In this document: positions 33,828-41,315 of the stretch, piece by piece | How positions within the stretch are numbered: position 1 is the first letter of the stretch | How the letters are laid out: each line of letters opens with the position of its first letter | Source: Streptomyces albus subsp. albus | GTDB lineage: Bacteria; Actinomycetota; Actinomycetes; Streptomycetales; Streptomycetaceae | DNA: 64,000 nt | Assembly: GCF_000725885.1 (NCBI RefSeq) | Contig: NZ_JODR01000011.1 | Span: forward strand, 124,001 to 188,000 | Direction: 5' to 3' | The notes under the pieces: model-generated | Told to the model about the DNA's origin: nothing | What the model saw: the letters and a program-made list of their open reading frames with translations, nothing else | Databases searched by the model: none | Made by a program: the position numbers and the translations under genes

Positions 33828-34307
33828 ATGAACGTCGCAGCTCAGCCCCCACGTACCGACTACCAACACTCATGGCCGTTACTGGCGGCCCGCCACGACA
33901 TCGGTGAGTGGCGGCACAAGGTCGGCATAGCTGCCCGGGCTCTCGGGGCTGACCACGACGCTGTCCATGTGGCACGCCTCGGCGTGACAGAACTGCTCGG
34001 CAACGTGTGCAAGCACGTGGCGGAGCCTCAATGTCAGCTCGTCGTCGCGGTGGAGGGCGAGGTGCTGTGCGTACGGCTCTTCGACCGGTCGCACGAGGCG
34101 CCGCGTGTGACGACCCCGGACCACCTCGCGGAGTCGGGCCGCGGCCTGTGGCTGTTGCGGGAGCTGGCCTTCGACATCGGCTACACGCTCACGACAGGAG
34201 GGAAGTGGGTGTGGCTTCATTGCGCCCTGAACGCCGGTACAGCGGTCAGCCGCGCCGCACATGGCTGCGACCTGGGGTCCTCGTCCACGACCCCAAGCCG
34301 GAGATGA
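33828..34307 (+). CDS. HATPase (RsbW-like) regulatory protein of the whiJ-type cluster, contains a TTA codon
   Basis: A 159-residue protein, ATG 33828 with GGAGG eight bases upstream. The GHKL fold shows VTELLGNVCKH (N-box), LFDRSHEAP (weak G1; the usual DxGxG is missing) and ESGRGLWLLRELA (G2). ATP binding or kinase activity may therefore be reduced. Such proteins accompany WhiJ regulators and were called anti-sigma-like in AbaA clusters. Codon 18 is TTA (33879-33881), which in Streptomyces needs the bldA tRNA, so the protein is probably made late in growth. It overlaps a small gene read in another frame. Confidence 0.82.
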   Translation: MNVAAQPPRTDYQHSWPLLAARHDIGEWRHKVGIAARALGADHDAVHVARLGVTELLGNVCKHVAEPQCQLVVAVEGEVLCVRLFDRSHEAPRVTTPDHLAESGRGLWLLRELAFDIGYTLTTGGKWVWLHCALNAGTAVSRAAHGCDLGSSSTTPSRR

Positions 34308-34522
34308 TCGCCGTCGTTGAGGAAGTCGAGGGGTTCCGGGTGAAGTTGCGCCGCCCCAGCGGCATGTCCTGGACGGCCGAGCGAACCCGCCTGCGCCCCG
34401 CCACCGCGTACGAACACCGGCAGTTCCGCGCCCTGGCCGCCCTCCAGCGACTGAGACAGAAGGGACTTGCGTGCCCGGACCCCGGGGCCGGACGGCTCTC
34501 TCCCGGCTCGGCCGGGCGGTGA
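34211..34522 (+). CDS. Small whiJ-cluster partner protein overlapping the HATPase gene
   Basis: A 103-residue frame. GTG 34211 is nine bases after AGGAGGG, the best ribosome site in the area, and starts 97 bases inside the HATPase gene in another frame. The central part, GVLVHDPKPEMIAVVEEVEG then FRVKLRRPSGMSW, resembles small beta-barrel proteins (PGALVxDxxxGRxGxVxx) that I recall beside AbaA/whiJ genes. A shorter product from ATG 34304, overlapping the HATPase stop as ATGA, is the alternative. From 34523 to 34775 there is only a 20-codon frame (GTG 34545) after AAGGAG, which I do not count as a gene. Confidence 0.55.
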   Translation: MASLRPERRYSGQPRRTWLRPGVLVHDPKPEMIAVVEEVEGFRVKLRRPSGMSWTAERTRLRPATAYEHRQFRALAALQRLRQKGLACPDPGAGRLSPGSAGR

Positions 34523-34775
34523 CCCGTCAAGGAGATGAAATACGCGTGGCGCCACTGACCGTGAAGGGGACCACCATGCGGGCGCACCGGCGAACTCCAG
34601 GAGGCTGAGAAGCGGCTGACGGACCGCCCCGGAAGATCACGGTTCGGTCTCGGGGGCAACGGCCCGTGAACTCGCTGGCCGGTACCGGCATCTCACTCCG
34701 GCGCAACGGCGAGAAGAAGCCCCTTCCGCCCCGTTCAGTGACAGGTGCGTGTTCCGCGCCATTGAGGAGACTTGT

Positions 34776-35057
34776 ATGCGCAAGAAGTTTTCGAATGCGG
34801 CAGTCGTCGTGGCCGGAGTCGTGGCCTTCGCCGGCCTCGGCACCACCGCGGCCACGGCCGCGACGACGGTGTCGCAGGTGACCGCCTCGTCCGCGACGAC
34901 GCAGGCGGCCAACGACAACTACGACACCTACAAGGTCGGCACCCTGGAGATGTGCAAGCAGATCGGCGCGGCCATCTCCGGGCCGGGCAAGGAGTACGCC
35001 GGCTACTCCTGCTGGCTGGACGAGAACGACGAGTGGTGGATCGACCTGAAGAGGTGA
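34776..35057 (+). CDS. Small secreted protein
   Basis: A 93-residue protein, ATG 34776 seven bases after GAGGAGA. The signal peptide is MRKKFSNAAVVVAGVVAFAG with cleavage likely after TAATAA, leaving about 60 residues of mature protein. The mature part has one pair of Cys (EMCKQIG, YSCWLDENDEWWI), probably a disulfide, and is acidic. No family recognised. It stands alone between the whiJ-type cluster and a terminator. It could be a small extracellular signal or inhibitor, but nothing proves it. Confidence 0.72.
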   Translation: MRKKFSNAAVVVAGVVAFAGLGTTAATAATTVSQVTASSATTQAANDNYDTYKVGTLEMCKQIGAAISGPGKEYAGYSCWLDENDEWWIDLKR

Positions 35058-35105
35058 CCGGCGGACCCACGGAGCGGGCCGAAGCCGCCTGATCCGACCC
35101 ACGCG

Positions 35106-35136
35106 AGCAGCCCCCGGCGCGATGCCGGGGGCTGCT
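35106..35136. terminator. Terminator after the small secreted protein gene
   Basis: AGCAGCCCCCGGC (35106-35118) and GCCGGGGGCTGCT (35124-35136) form a perfect 13-bp stem with a 5-base loop, followed by GTGCTTGT. The stretch to 35317 holds nothing else recognisable. Confidence 0.85.
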
Positions 35137-35317
35137 GTGCTTGTGCGGGTCAGGTGACAGTGCGGTGCCGTGCCCGGTCGAGTGTCACCCCAGGGGCTCC
35201 CCAGCAGGTGCCCGGGAACACTTCGGAGCACCCCGGGACGGGACGGCCGCGAACGGACCGGAAGCCGGCCACAGCACCCATGGCCGCCCGAGCCAGCCGC
35301 TGAGCTGCGAAAACCCT

Positions 35318-35354
35318 GCTACGGCAGGTTCCGTGCCATCACGATGCGCTGGAC
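35318..35354. repeat. Right copy of the 37-bp direct repeat (acyl-CoA dehydrogenase 3' end)
   Basis: This copy overlaps the last 12 codons of the dehydrogenase gene, including its stop (CTA at 35319-35321 on the plus strand). It matches 29463-29499 at 33 of 37 positions, in direct orientation. Target-site use at the 3' end of a gene, with the functional gene end kept, is a common outcome of site-specific integration. No integrase gene is present between the copies. Confidence 0.6.
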
Positions 35355-36491
35355 CTGGTTCGTGCCCTCGTAGATCTGGGTGATCTTCGCGTCGCGCATC
35401 ATCCGTTCCACCGGGTAGTCGCGGGTGTAGCCGTAGCCGCCCAGGAGTTGCACCGCGTCGGTGGTGATCTCCATGGCGGCGTCGGAGGCGTAGCACTTCG
35501 CGGCGGCGCCGAAGAAGGTCAGGTCCTCCTTGGCGCCGTCGCCGCCCTCGAAGACGCGCTCGGAGCGGGCGGCTGCCGCGTAGGTGAGCTGGCGGGCGGC
35601 CTCGATCTTCATGGCCATGTCGGCGAGCATGAACTGGACGCCCTGGAAGTCGCCGATCGGCTTGCCGAACTGCTTGCGTTCGGCCACGTAGCCCTTGGCG
35701 TAGTCGAGCGCGCCCTGGGCGATGCCGAGGGCCTGGGCCGCGATGGTGATGCGGGTGTGGTCGAGGGTCTTCATCGCGGTGGCGAATCCGGTGCCCTCCG
35801 CGCCGATCATGCGGTCGGCGGGGATGCGCACGTTGTCGAGGTACACCTCGCGGGTGGGCGAGCCCTTGATGCCGAGCTTCTTCTCGGGGGCGCCGAAGGA
35901 GACTCCCTCGTCGCCCTTCTCCACGACGAACGCGGAGATGCCCTTGGTGCGCTTGTCGGGGTCGGTGACGGCCATCACCGTGTAGTACTCCGAGACCCCG
36001 GCGTTGGTGATCCAGCGCTTGACGCCGTTGAGCACCCAGTGGTCGCCGTCGCGTACCGCCCGGGTCTTCATGCCGCCCGCGTCGGAGCCGGCGTCCGGCT
36101 CGGACAGGCAGTAGGAGAACATCGCGTCGCCCTTGGCCAGCGGGCCCAGGTAGCGCTTCTTGAGCTCCTCGGAGCCTGAGAGCATCACCGGCAGGGAGCC
36201 CAGTTTGTTGACCGCCGGGATGAGGGAGGAGGAGCCGCACACCCGGGCGACCTCCTCGATGACGATGACGGTGGCCAGCGCGTCGGCGCCCGCGCCGCCG
36301 TACTGCTCCGGTACGTGCACGGCGTGCAGGTCGTTGGCGACGAGCGCGTCCAGTGCCTCCTGCGGGAAGCGGGACTCCTCGTCCACCGCTGCGGCATGCG
36401 GAGCGATCTTCGCCTCGGCGAGCGCGCGCACCGAGTCGCGGAGCATCTCGTGCTCCTCGGACGGCCGGTAGAGGTCGAAATCAGACGCCAA
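35319..36491 (-). CDS. Acyl-CoA dehydrogenase
   Basis: A 390-residue FAD flavoprotein of beta-oxidation type. TTG 36491 follows AAGGAG by nine bases. Family signatures are CLSEPDAGSDAGGMKT, RWITNAGVSEYYTV (FAD loop), ERKQFGKPIGDFQGVQFMLA and the catalytic base in QIYEGTNQVQRIVMARNLP. It oxidises an acyl-CoA to trans-2-enoyl-CoA and passes electrons to ETF. It stands alone and is divergent from UDP-glucose dehydrogenase; the intergenic TTAC-N6-GTAA element may bind a fatty-acid regulator. Its 3' end may be an integration target. Confidence 0.94.
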   Translation of the reverse strand: MASDFDLYRPSEEHEMLRDSVRALAEAKIAPHAAAVDEESRFPQEALDALVANDLHAVHVPEQYGGAGADALATVIVIEEVARVCGSSSLIPAVNKLGSLPVMLSGSEELKKRYLGPLAKGDAMFSYCLSEPDAGSDAGGMKTRAVRDGDHWVLNGVKRWITNAGVSEYYTVMAVTDPDKRTKGISAFVVEKGDEGVSFGAPEKKLGIKGSPTREVYLDNVRIPADRMIGAEGTGFATAMKTLDHTRITIAAQALGIAQGALDYAKGYVAERKQFGKPIGDFQGVQFMLADMAMKIEAARQLTYAAAARSERVFEGGDGAKEDLTFFGAAAKCYASDAAMEITTDAVQLLGGYGYTRDYPVERMMRDAKITQIYEGTNQVQRIVMARNLP

Positions 36492-36531
36492 GGTGTCTCA
36501 CTCCTTTGAGAGCCTGCCGGGGCACTGCTAA

Positions 36532-36545
36532 TTACCGTTAAGTAA
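36532..36545. promoter_or_regulatory. TTAC-N6-GTAA inverted repeat upstream of acyl-CoA dehydrogenase
   Basis: TTACCGTTAAGTAA sits 40 bases upstream of the dehydrogenase start inside a strikingly AT-rich patch (about 36529-36556). It resembles sites of TetR- or MerR-type regulators (LiuR-like) that control acyl-CoA catabolism. The match is only partial. Confidence 0.4.
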
Positions 36546-36651
36546 CCCGAATTTTAGTGGCCGCGACCTCCGCCGGGGTACGTGAGGTTCACGACAAAGG
36601 CGTCCCCGTTATGCTCGCGGGCAGCGTTCAGCCGTCACAAGGAGCACCTCT

Positions 36652-37995
36652 ATGGCCTCGCCCAAGATCACCGTGATCGGTCTCGGCTACCTCGGCGCCA
36701 CCCACGCCGCCGCCATGGCCGAGCTCGGCTTCGAGGTGCTGGGGCTGGACGTCGTCCCGGAGAAGATGCGCAAGCTGGAACAGGGCCACGCCCCCATGTT
36801 CGAGCCCGGGCTCGAAGAGCTGCTGCGCTCCCACGTCGCCGGCGTCGAGGGCTCCTCCGGGCGGCTGCGCTTCACCGACTCCTGGGAGGAGATCGGCGCC
36901 TTCGGTGACGTGCACTTCGTGTGCGTCAACACCCCACAGAAGCACGGGGAGTACGGCTGCGACATGAGCTATGTCGACAGTGCCGTCGAATCCCTCGCCC
37001 CGCACCTGCACGGACCCGCTCTCGTGGTGGGCAAGTCCACCGTCCCCGTCGGCAGCGCCGCACGGCTCGCCGCCCGCATCGCGGAGCTGGCCCCCGCCGG
37101 TGCCGAGGCCGAACTGGCGTGGAACCCCGAGTTCCTGCGTGAGGGCTTCGCGGTGCAGGACACGCTGCACCCGGACCGCATCGTGGTGGGCGTCGCCGGG
37201 CCGCGCGGCGAGGCACTGCTGCGCGAGGTGTACGCGACGCCCGTCGCGGAGGGCACGCCCTTCCTGGTCACGGACTTCCCCACGGCGGAACTGGTCAAGA
37301 CCGCGGCCAACTCCTTCCTCGCCACCAAGATCTCGTTCATCAACGCCATGGCCGAGATCTGCGAGGCCGCCGACGGTGACGTCGTGAAGCTCGCCGAGGC
37401 CATCGGGCACGACGACCGCATCGGCCGCAAGTTCCTCCGCGCCGGGATCGGGTTCGGCGGTGGCTGCCTGCCCAAGGACCTGCGCGCGTTCATGGCCCGC
37501 GCGGGCGAGCTCGGCGCCTCCGAGGCGCTGACGTTCCTGCGGGAGATCGACTCCATCAACATGCGGCGGCGCGCGCAGATGGTCGAGATGGCGCGTGAGG
37601 CGCTGGGCGGCGCACTGCTGGGCAAGCGCATCGCCGTGCTGGGCGCCACGTTCAAGCCGGACTCCGACGACGTACGGGACTCGCCCGCGCTCAACGTCGC
37701 CGGCCAGCTGCACCTCCAGGGTGCGCAGGTGACGGTGTACGACCCCAAGGGCATGGAGAACGCCCGTGCCGTCTTCCCCACTCTCGGTTACGCCGACTCG
37801 GCCCTGGACGCCGTCCGCGGCGCCGATGTCGTGCTGCACCTGACGGAGTGGGCGGAGTTCAAGGAACTGGACCCCGCCGCCCTCGGTGACGTCGCGTCCT
37901 CCCGGCACATCCTGGACGGGCGCAACACGCTGGACCCGGTGCCGTGGCGGAAGGCCGGCTGGACCTTCCGCGCGCTGGGGCGCCCCACGCTCTGA
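36652..37995 (+). CDS. UDP-glucose 6-dehydrogenase
   Basis: A 447-residue enzyme that oxidises UDP-glucose (or a related UDP- or GDP-hexose) to the uronic acid with two NAD+. ATG 36652 lies eight bases after AAGGAG. It has the N-terminal Rossmann motif ITVIGLGYLGATHAA, KSTVPVGS, the catalytic Cys in GFGGGCLPKD (C272), and the C-terminal domain with VLGATFKPDSDDVRDSPAL. The product may feed exopolysaccharide or cell-wall glycans, which fits the LCP and glycosyltransferase genes further on. UDP-glucose as substrate is by family; GDP-mannose is the main alternative. Confidence 0.92.
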   Translation: MASPKITVIGLGYLGATHAAAMAELGFEVLGLDVVPEKMRKLEQGHAPMFEPGLEELLRSHVAGVEGSSGRLRFTDSWEEIGAFGDVHFVCVNTPQKHGEYGCDMSYVDSAVESLAPHLHGPALVVGKSTVPVGSAARLAARIAELAPAGAEAELAWNPEFLREGFAVQDTLHPDRIVVGVAGPRGEALLREVYATPVAEGTPFLVTDFPTAELVKTAANSFLATKISFINAMAEICEAADGDVVKLAEAIGHDDRIGRKFLRAGIGFGGGCLPKDLRAFMARAGELGASEALTFLREIDSINMRRRAQMVEMAREALGGALLGKRIAVLGATFKPDSDDVRDSPALNVAGQLHLQGAQVTVYDPKGMENARAVFPTLGYADSALDAVRGADVVLHLTEWAEFKELDPAALGDVASSRHILDGRNTLDPVPWRKAGWTFRALGRPTL

Positions 37996-38150
37996 ACCGT
38001 CCGGTGTTCTGAACCGCCCGGCGCCGGCCGCCCGGCGTACGTCGTACGGGGGCTACCGTCCGCCGTCGGCCGTTCGGGGTACGTCGCCCGGGCGCCGACC
38101 GTCCGGCGCCCCCCGTCTGCTGCACTCGTCCGCCGCCCCGGAGGCCCGGC

Positions 38151-38705
38151 TCAGGGGGCGCGACGGGCCCGGTAGGTGCGCATTTTCGCCCGGCTGCCGC
38201 AGACGGCCATGCTGCACCAGCGGCTGCGGCCGGCCGGGCTGCGGTCGTAGTAGACCCACTGGCAGGTGTGGGCCTCGCACGCCTTGAGACGCTGCCAGGT
38301 GCCGTCGGCCGCCGCGGCTGCGACACCCGCGGCGAGCCGGGCGGTGAGGGCCGGCAGCCCGGTGAGCCCGGGAGCGGGGTGCAGCCCGGCCTCGCCCTGT
38401 GGGCCGATCCGCAAGGTGAGCGGCGCTTCGCCCAGGTGCCGGGCTAGGGCCTCGGCCGCCTCGGGCGGTACCGGTGCACCCGTGTGGGCGAGGCACGCGG
38501 CCCGCAGCGCCTCCCGCAGCTCCCGCAGGCCCGCCAGGTCGTGTTTGTCGAGCCGTAGCGCGGTCAACCCGTGGTCGTGGCTGAAACGCTCCAGGTCGTC
38601 CGCCGTGCGCAGGCGGTCGGTGCCGGACTCGATGTCCAGGGTGTTGGCCAACTCCTGCACCAGAAGGAGTGATTCCGGTGCCTTTCTGTCTCCCACTGTT
38701 GCCAC
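38151..38705 (-). CDS. CGNR zinc-finger (ABATE-domain) transcription factor
   Basis: A 184-residue protein, GTG 38705. The C-terminus holds the CGNR zinc finger: ACEAHTCQWVYYDRSPAGRS, WCSMAVCGSRAKMRTYRAR, with four Cys and the CGxR motif (CGSR here). The N-terminal ~110 residues are the ABATE domain, thought to bind a small ligand. It is divergent from a VOC gene. The 90 bases between contain five GGTWAC(C)-type boxes, probably its operator, so autoregulation and control of the VOC gene are likely. Confidence 0.87.
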   Translation of the reverse strand: MATVGDRKAPESLLLVQELANTLDIESGTDRLRTADDLERFSHDHGLTALRLDKHDLAGLRELREALRAACLAHTGAPVPPEAAEALARHLGEAPLTLRIGPQGEAGLHPAPGLTGLPALTARLAAGVAAAAADGTWQRLKACEAHTCQWVYYDRSPAGRSRWCSMAVCGSRAKMRTYRARRAP

Positions 38706-38771
38706 GTTACCGGCGGACCCGCATCATGAGGTAACCGACGCGGTTACCGGTTACCGCTCGCAAGAGGTAAC
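38706..38771. promoter_or_regulatory. Cluster of GGTWACC boxes between CGNR regulator and VOC gene
   Basis: GTTACC at 38706, GGTAACC at 38730, GGTTACC at 38742 and again at 38749, and GGTAAC at 38766. Boxes 38730 and 38742 form a GGTAACC-gacgc-GGTTACC inverted repeat, and the two at 38742/38749 are abutted in tandem. Such density in 66 bases is far above expectation for this GC content. Confidence 0.6.
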
Positions 38772-38795
38772 GCACGCGCGACGAGAGGATGCACG

Positions 38796-39182
38796 ATGGC
38801 CGTCCCCACGATGGGCGTGGTCGTACTCGACTGCCCGGACACCCGGCGTCTCGCCGACTTCTACGCCCGCATGCTCGGCTGGAAGATCGACGAGGCGAGG
38901 AGCGACAGCTCGTGGACGGAGGTGGTGGACGAGGAGGGGCGCCGGCGGCTGGCCTTCCAGGAGGCGCCCGGTTTCGTACCGCCCGAGTGGCCCAGCGCGG
39001 AGCACTCGCAGCAGTTCCATCTGGACCTGGACGTGCCGCCGGCCCGCATCGAGGAGGCGGAGCGCGAGGTGCTGGAGCTGGGCGCGCGCCTGGTGCAGGA
39101 CGACGGCGACGGTGCTCGCAGCTTCCGCGTCTACGCCGACCCGGCGGGCCATCCGTTCTGTCTGTGCCTGGTGGACCGCTGA
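38796..39182 (+). CDS. VOC/glyoxalase-family protein
   Basis: A 128-residue protein, ATG 38796, with GAGAGG about nine bases upstream. It has the two-module glyoxalase fold: VVVLDCPDTRRLADFYARML, then GWKIDEARSD, QQFHLDLDVPP, and VYADPAGHPFCLCLVDR at the end. Several members bind metal or antibiotics (bleomycin-type resistance), but the ligands here are not obvious. It is probably controlled by the divergent CGNR factor. A strong terminator follows. Confidence 0.87.
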   Translation: MAVPTMGVVVLDCPDTRRLADFYARMLGWKIDEARSDSSWTEVVDEEGRRRLAFQEAPGFVPPEWPSAEHSQQFHLDLDVPPARIEEAEREVLELGARLVQDDGDGARSFRVYADPAGHPFCLCLVDR

Positions 39183-39215
39183 GCTCAGCGACGCCCCGGC
39201 GGGGTGGGCAAACGC

Positions 39216-39248
39216 CTGTGGCCGGACCCGTGACGGGTCCGGCCACAG
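39216..39248. terminator. Bidirectional terminator between VOC and LCP genes
   Basis: CTGTGGCCGGACCCG (39216-39230) and CGGGTCCGGCCACAG (39234-39248) form a perfect 15-bp stem with loop TGA, between convergent genes. Confidence 0.87.
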
Positions 39249-39281
39249 TGGCTGACGGCGGGTGCTCGGGCGGCGGCTGCC

Positions 39282-40589
39282 TCAGCGGTCCGAGGTGACG
39301 GTCACCTTCTCGTCGTTGTTGAGCTGGTCGACGAGCTGCTTGACCTTGGCCTTGTCCCACTGGAGGTTCCCGTTGGGCGCAGTGCCGGCGATGGGCATGT
39401 TCATGGACTTGCCGTCACCGCCGGAGACGCCCTTCATGGCCCAGAACATCGAGGCGACGTTCCACAGGCTCATGTCCTTGTCGACCTTGAGGGTGTCCAG
39501 GCCGGCGCCCATCGTCGGGTAGAGCTTGAACGGGTTGAGGACGGTGCTGGGGGTGGCGGCCTGGTTGGCCAGCGCGGACAGGAACTTCTGCTGGTTCTTG
39601 GTGCGGTCCAGGTCGCTGCCGGGCAGTGCGTAGCGGGTGCGGACGAAGGCGAGGGCCTGGCGGCCGTCGAGCGTCTGCTTGCCCTTCTTGAAGTCGGCGC
39701 CGGACTTGTTGTCCTTGATGTCGCGCGGGATGTCCATCTCGACACCGCCGACCGCGTCCACGATCTTCGCGAAGCCGCCGAAGCCGATCTCCGCGTAGTG
39801 GTCGATCTTGAGGCCGGTGTTGTGCTCGACCGTGCGGACGAGCAGCGCGGGACCGTCCTCGGCGTAGGTCGCGTTGATCTTCGTACGGCGGCCCTGGGCC
39901 GGGTAGTGCTTGCCGGACTCCGAACCGGTGTAGGAAGGAACCTCGACGTCCGAGTCGCGCGGCAGGGAGATCATCGTGTTCCCGTTGTCGCCGACGTGCA
40001 GGATCATGATCGAGTCGGTCCGGCCCTGATCGGTGGGGCCGCCCGTGTGCAGTTCCTTCCGGTCCTCGGCGGTCATGCCCTCACGGCTGTCCGAGCCGAC
40101 GATCAGATAATTGGTGCCGTCCCCGCCCTCCGGGCGGTCCTCGACGATGCTGAGGTCCACCTCCCGGCGCAGCTTGGAGTCGGCCCAGAAATAGGTGCCG
40201 ACCGACCACGCCAGAACGACCACCACAAGGGTGATCAGCCCCCATTTGAACCGGCGCCGCCAGTCCGGGCGCGGCCCCGCGCCGCGCTGCGGGGCACCGG
40301 TGCCGCCCCGGCCGCCGCCGTAGACCTGGCCCTCGCTGTAGCCGGAGTCGTAACCGCCGGGCGGCTGTCCGTGACCGGCGTCGTAACCGTCCCGGCCCTG
40401 GCCGCGTCCGTATCCGGGGTCGTAGTTGCTGCCGTGCTGCGAACCCTGGCCCGGGCCCCGCGTCTGCGGGGGTACGCCGGGGGCCGAGGTGTGCGGCATG
40501 ACACGGGTGGGGTCGGGGCGGGGCGCGCCGCGGCCACGACCCTCCCGGCCCCGCGAGCTGTCGGTCCAACCGTCGGGCCACTGATTCAT
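39282..40589 (-). CDS. LytR-CpsA-Psr (LCP) family ligase, copy 1
   Basis: A 435-residue, single-span membrane protein, ATG 40589. Residues 1-110 are a cytoplasmic Gly/Tyr/Gln-rich tail with GYG/GYD repeats. The span is about 115-134 and the rest is extracytoplasmic. The LCP core has LIVGSDSREGM, TDSIMILHVGDNGNTM, SLPRDSDVEVP, KINATYAEDG and LAFVRTRYALPGSDLDR, with the conserved Arg and Asp residues that bind the polyprenyl pyrophosphate. Such enzymes attach glycopolymers (teichoic acids, arabinogalactan-like or capsule chains) to peptidoglycan. One of five LCP genes here. No clear ribosome site is visible upstream. Confidence 0.9.
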   Translation of the reverse strand: MNQWPDGWTDSSRGREGRGRGAPRPDPTRVMPHTSAPGVPPQTRGPGQGSQHGSNYDPGYGRGQGRDGYDAGHGQPPGGYDSGYSEGQVYGGGRGGTGAPQRGAGPRPDWRRRFKWGLITLVVVVLAWSVGTYFWADSKLRREVDLSIVEDRPEGGDGTNYLIVGSDSREGMTAEDRKELHTGGPTDQGRTDSIMILHVGDNGNTMISLPRDSDVEVPSYTGSESGKHYPAQGRRTKINATYAEDGPALLVRTVEHNTGLKIDHYAEIGFGGFAKIVDAVGGVEMDIPRDIKDNKSGADFKKGKQTLDGRQALAFVRTRYALPGSDLDRTKNQQKFLSALANQAATPSTVLNPFKLYPTMGAGLDTLKVDKDMSLWNVASMFWAMKGVSGGDGKSMNMPIAGTAPNGNLQWDKAKVKQLVDQLNNDEKVTVTSDR

Positions 40590-40718
40590 GCATCGCAGTG
40601 TGCCTGCACTCGGGTGGAGGAACACAGGGCGGGTACCACTTCGGGGTCTTCCTGTAGCGATTCTGATGCAGAATGCCGCGCTCTGAGCGGGTTCTCCCTG
40701 ACGCATATGGTGGGGCGC

Positions 40719-41255
40719 ATGACCGATCAGCCGCAGACGGCGCACAGTGAGCTTCCGGGCAAGCCGACGTCCGCCTCCCGCACGACCCTGTCCCACATCA
40801 TGACGGGGAGCGAGACGAATCTGTACGGGACCGTGCACGGCGGCGTGATCATGAAACTGGCCGACGACGCGGCGGGCGCCGTGGCCGGGCGCCATTCGGG
40901 CGGCCCGGCGGTGACCGCCTCCATGGACGAGATGGTCTTCCTGGAGCCGGTCAGGGTGGGCGACCTCGTTCATGTGAAGGCCCAGGTCAACTGGACGGGG
41001 CGGACCTCCATGGAGATCGGCGTCCGAGTGCTGGCCGAGCGCTGGAACGAGTCGACGCCGGCCACCCACGTCGGCTCGGCGTACCTCGTCTTCGCCGCGA
41101 TCGACGAGAGCGGCAAGCCCCGGCCGGTGCCGCCGGTGATACCGGAGACGGAGCAGGACCGGCGCCGCTACCAGGAGGCGCAGATCCGCCGCACCCACCG
41201 GCTGGCCCGCCGCCGCGCCATCAGGGACCTGCGGGCCAGCCGCGTCGCGCGGTGA
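40719..41255 (+). CDS. Acyl-CoA thioesterase (hotdog fold)
   Basis: A 178-residue protein of the YciA/BFIT hotdog family. Signature HIMTGSETNLYGTVHGGVIM with the Asn/His environment and LADDAAGAVAGRHSGG, then VHVKAQVNWTGRTSMEIGVR. It hydrolyses medium- or long-chain acyl-CoAs. ATG 40719 lies seven bases after a -10-like TATGGT, so the message may be leaderless; ATG 40707 is the alternative. It is divergent from LCP copy 1, and the C-terminal ~40 residues are Arg-rich and variable. Confidence 0.88.
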   Translation: MTDQPQTAHSELPGKPTSASRTTLSHIMTGSETNLYGTVHGGVIMKLADDAAGAVAGRHSGGPAVTASMDEMVFLEPVRVGDLVHVKAQVNWTGRTSMEIGVRVLAERWNESTPATHVGSAYLVFAAIDESGKPRPVPPVIPETEQDRRRYQEAQIRRTHRLARRRAIRDLRASRVAR

Positions 41256-41315
41256 CGGCCCTGCGGGAGCGACTGCCCCGCGCACTGTCCCGGCACGGCG
41301 GCGGCCCCGGCGGGG

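Noticed and set aside
34545..34607. A 20-codon frame after AAGGAG (GTG 34545)
   Set aside because: Good ribosome site but too short and without recognisable sequence. It may be the remnant of a gene, but nothing supports a product.
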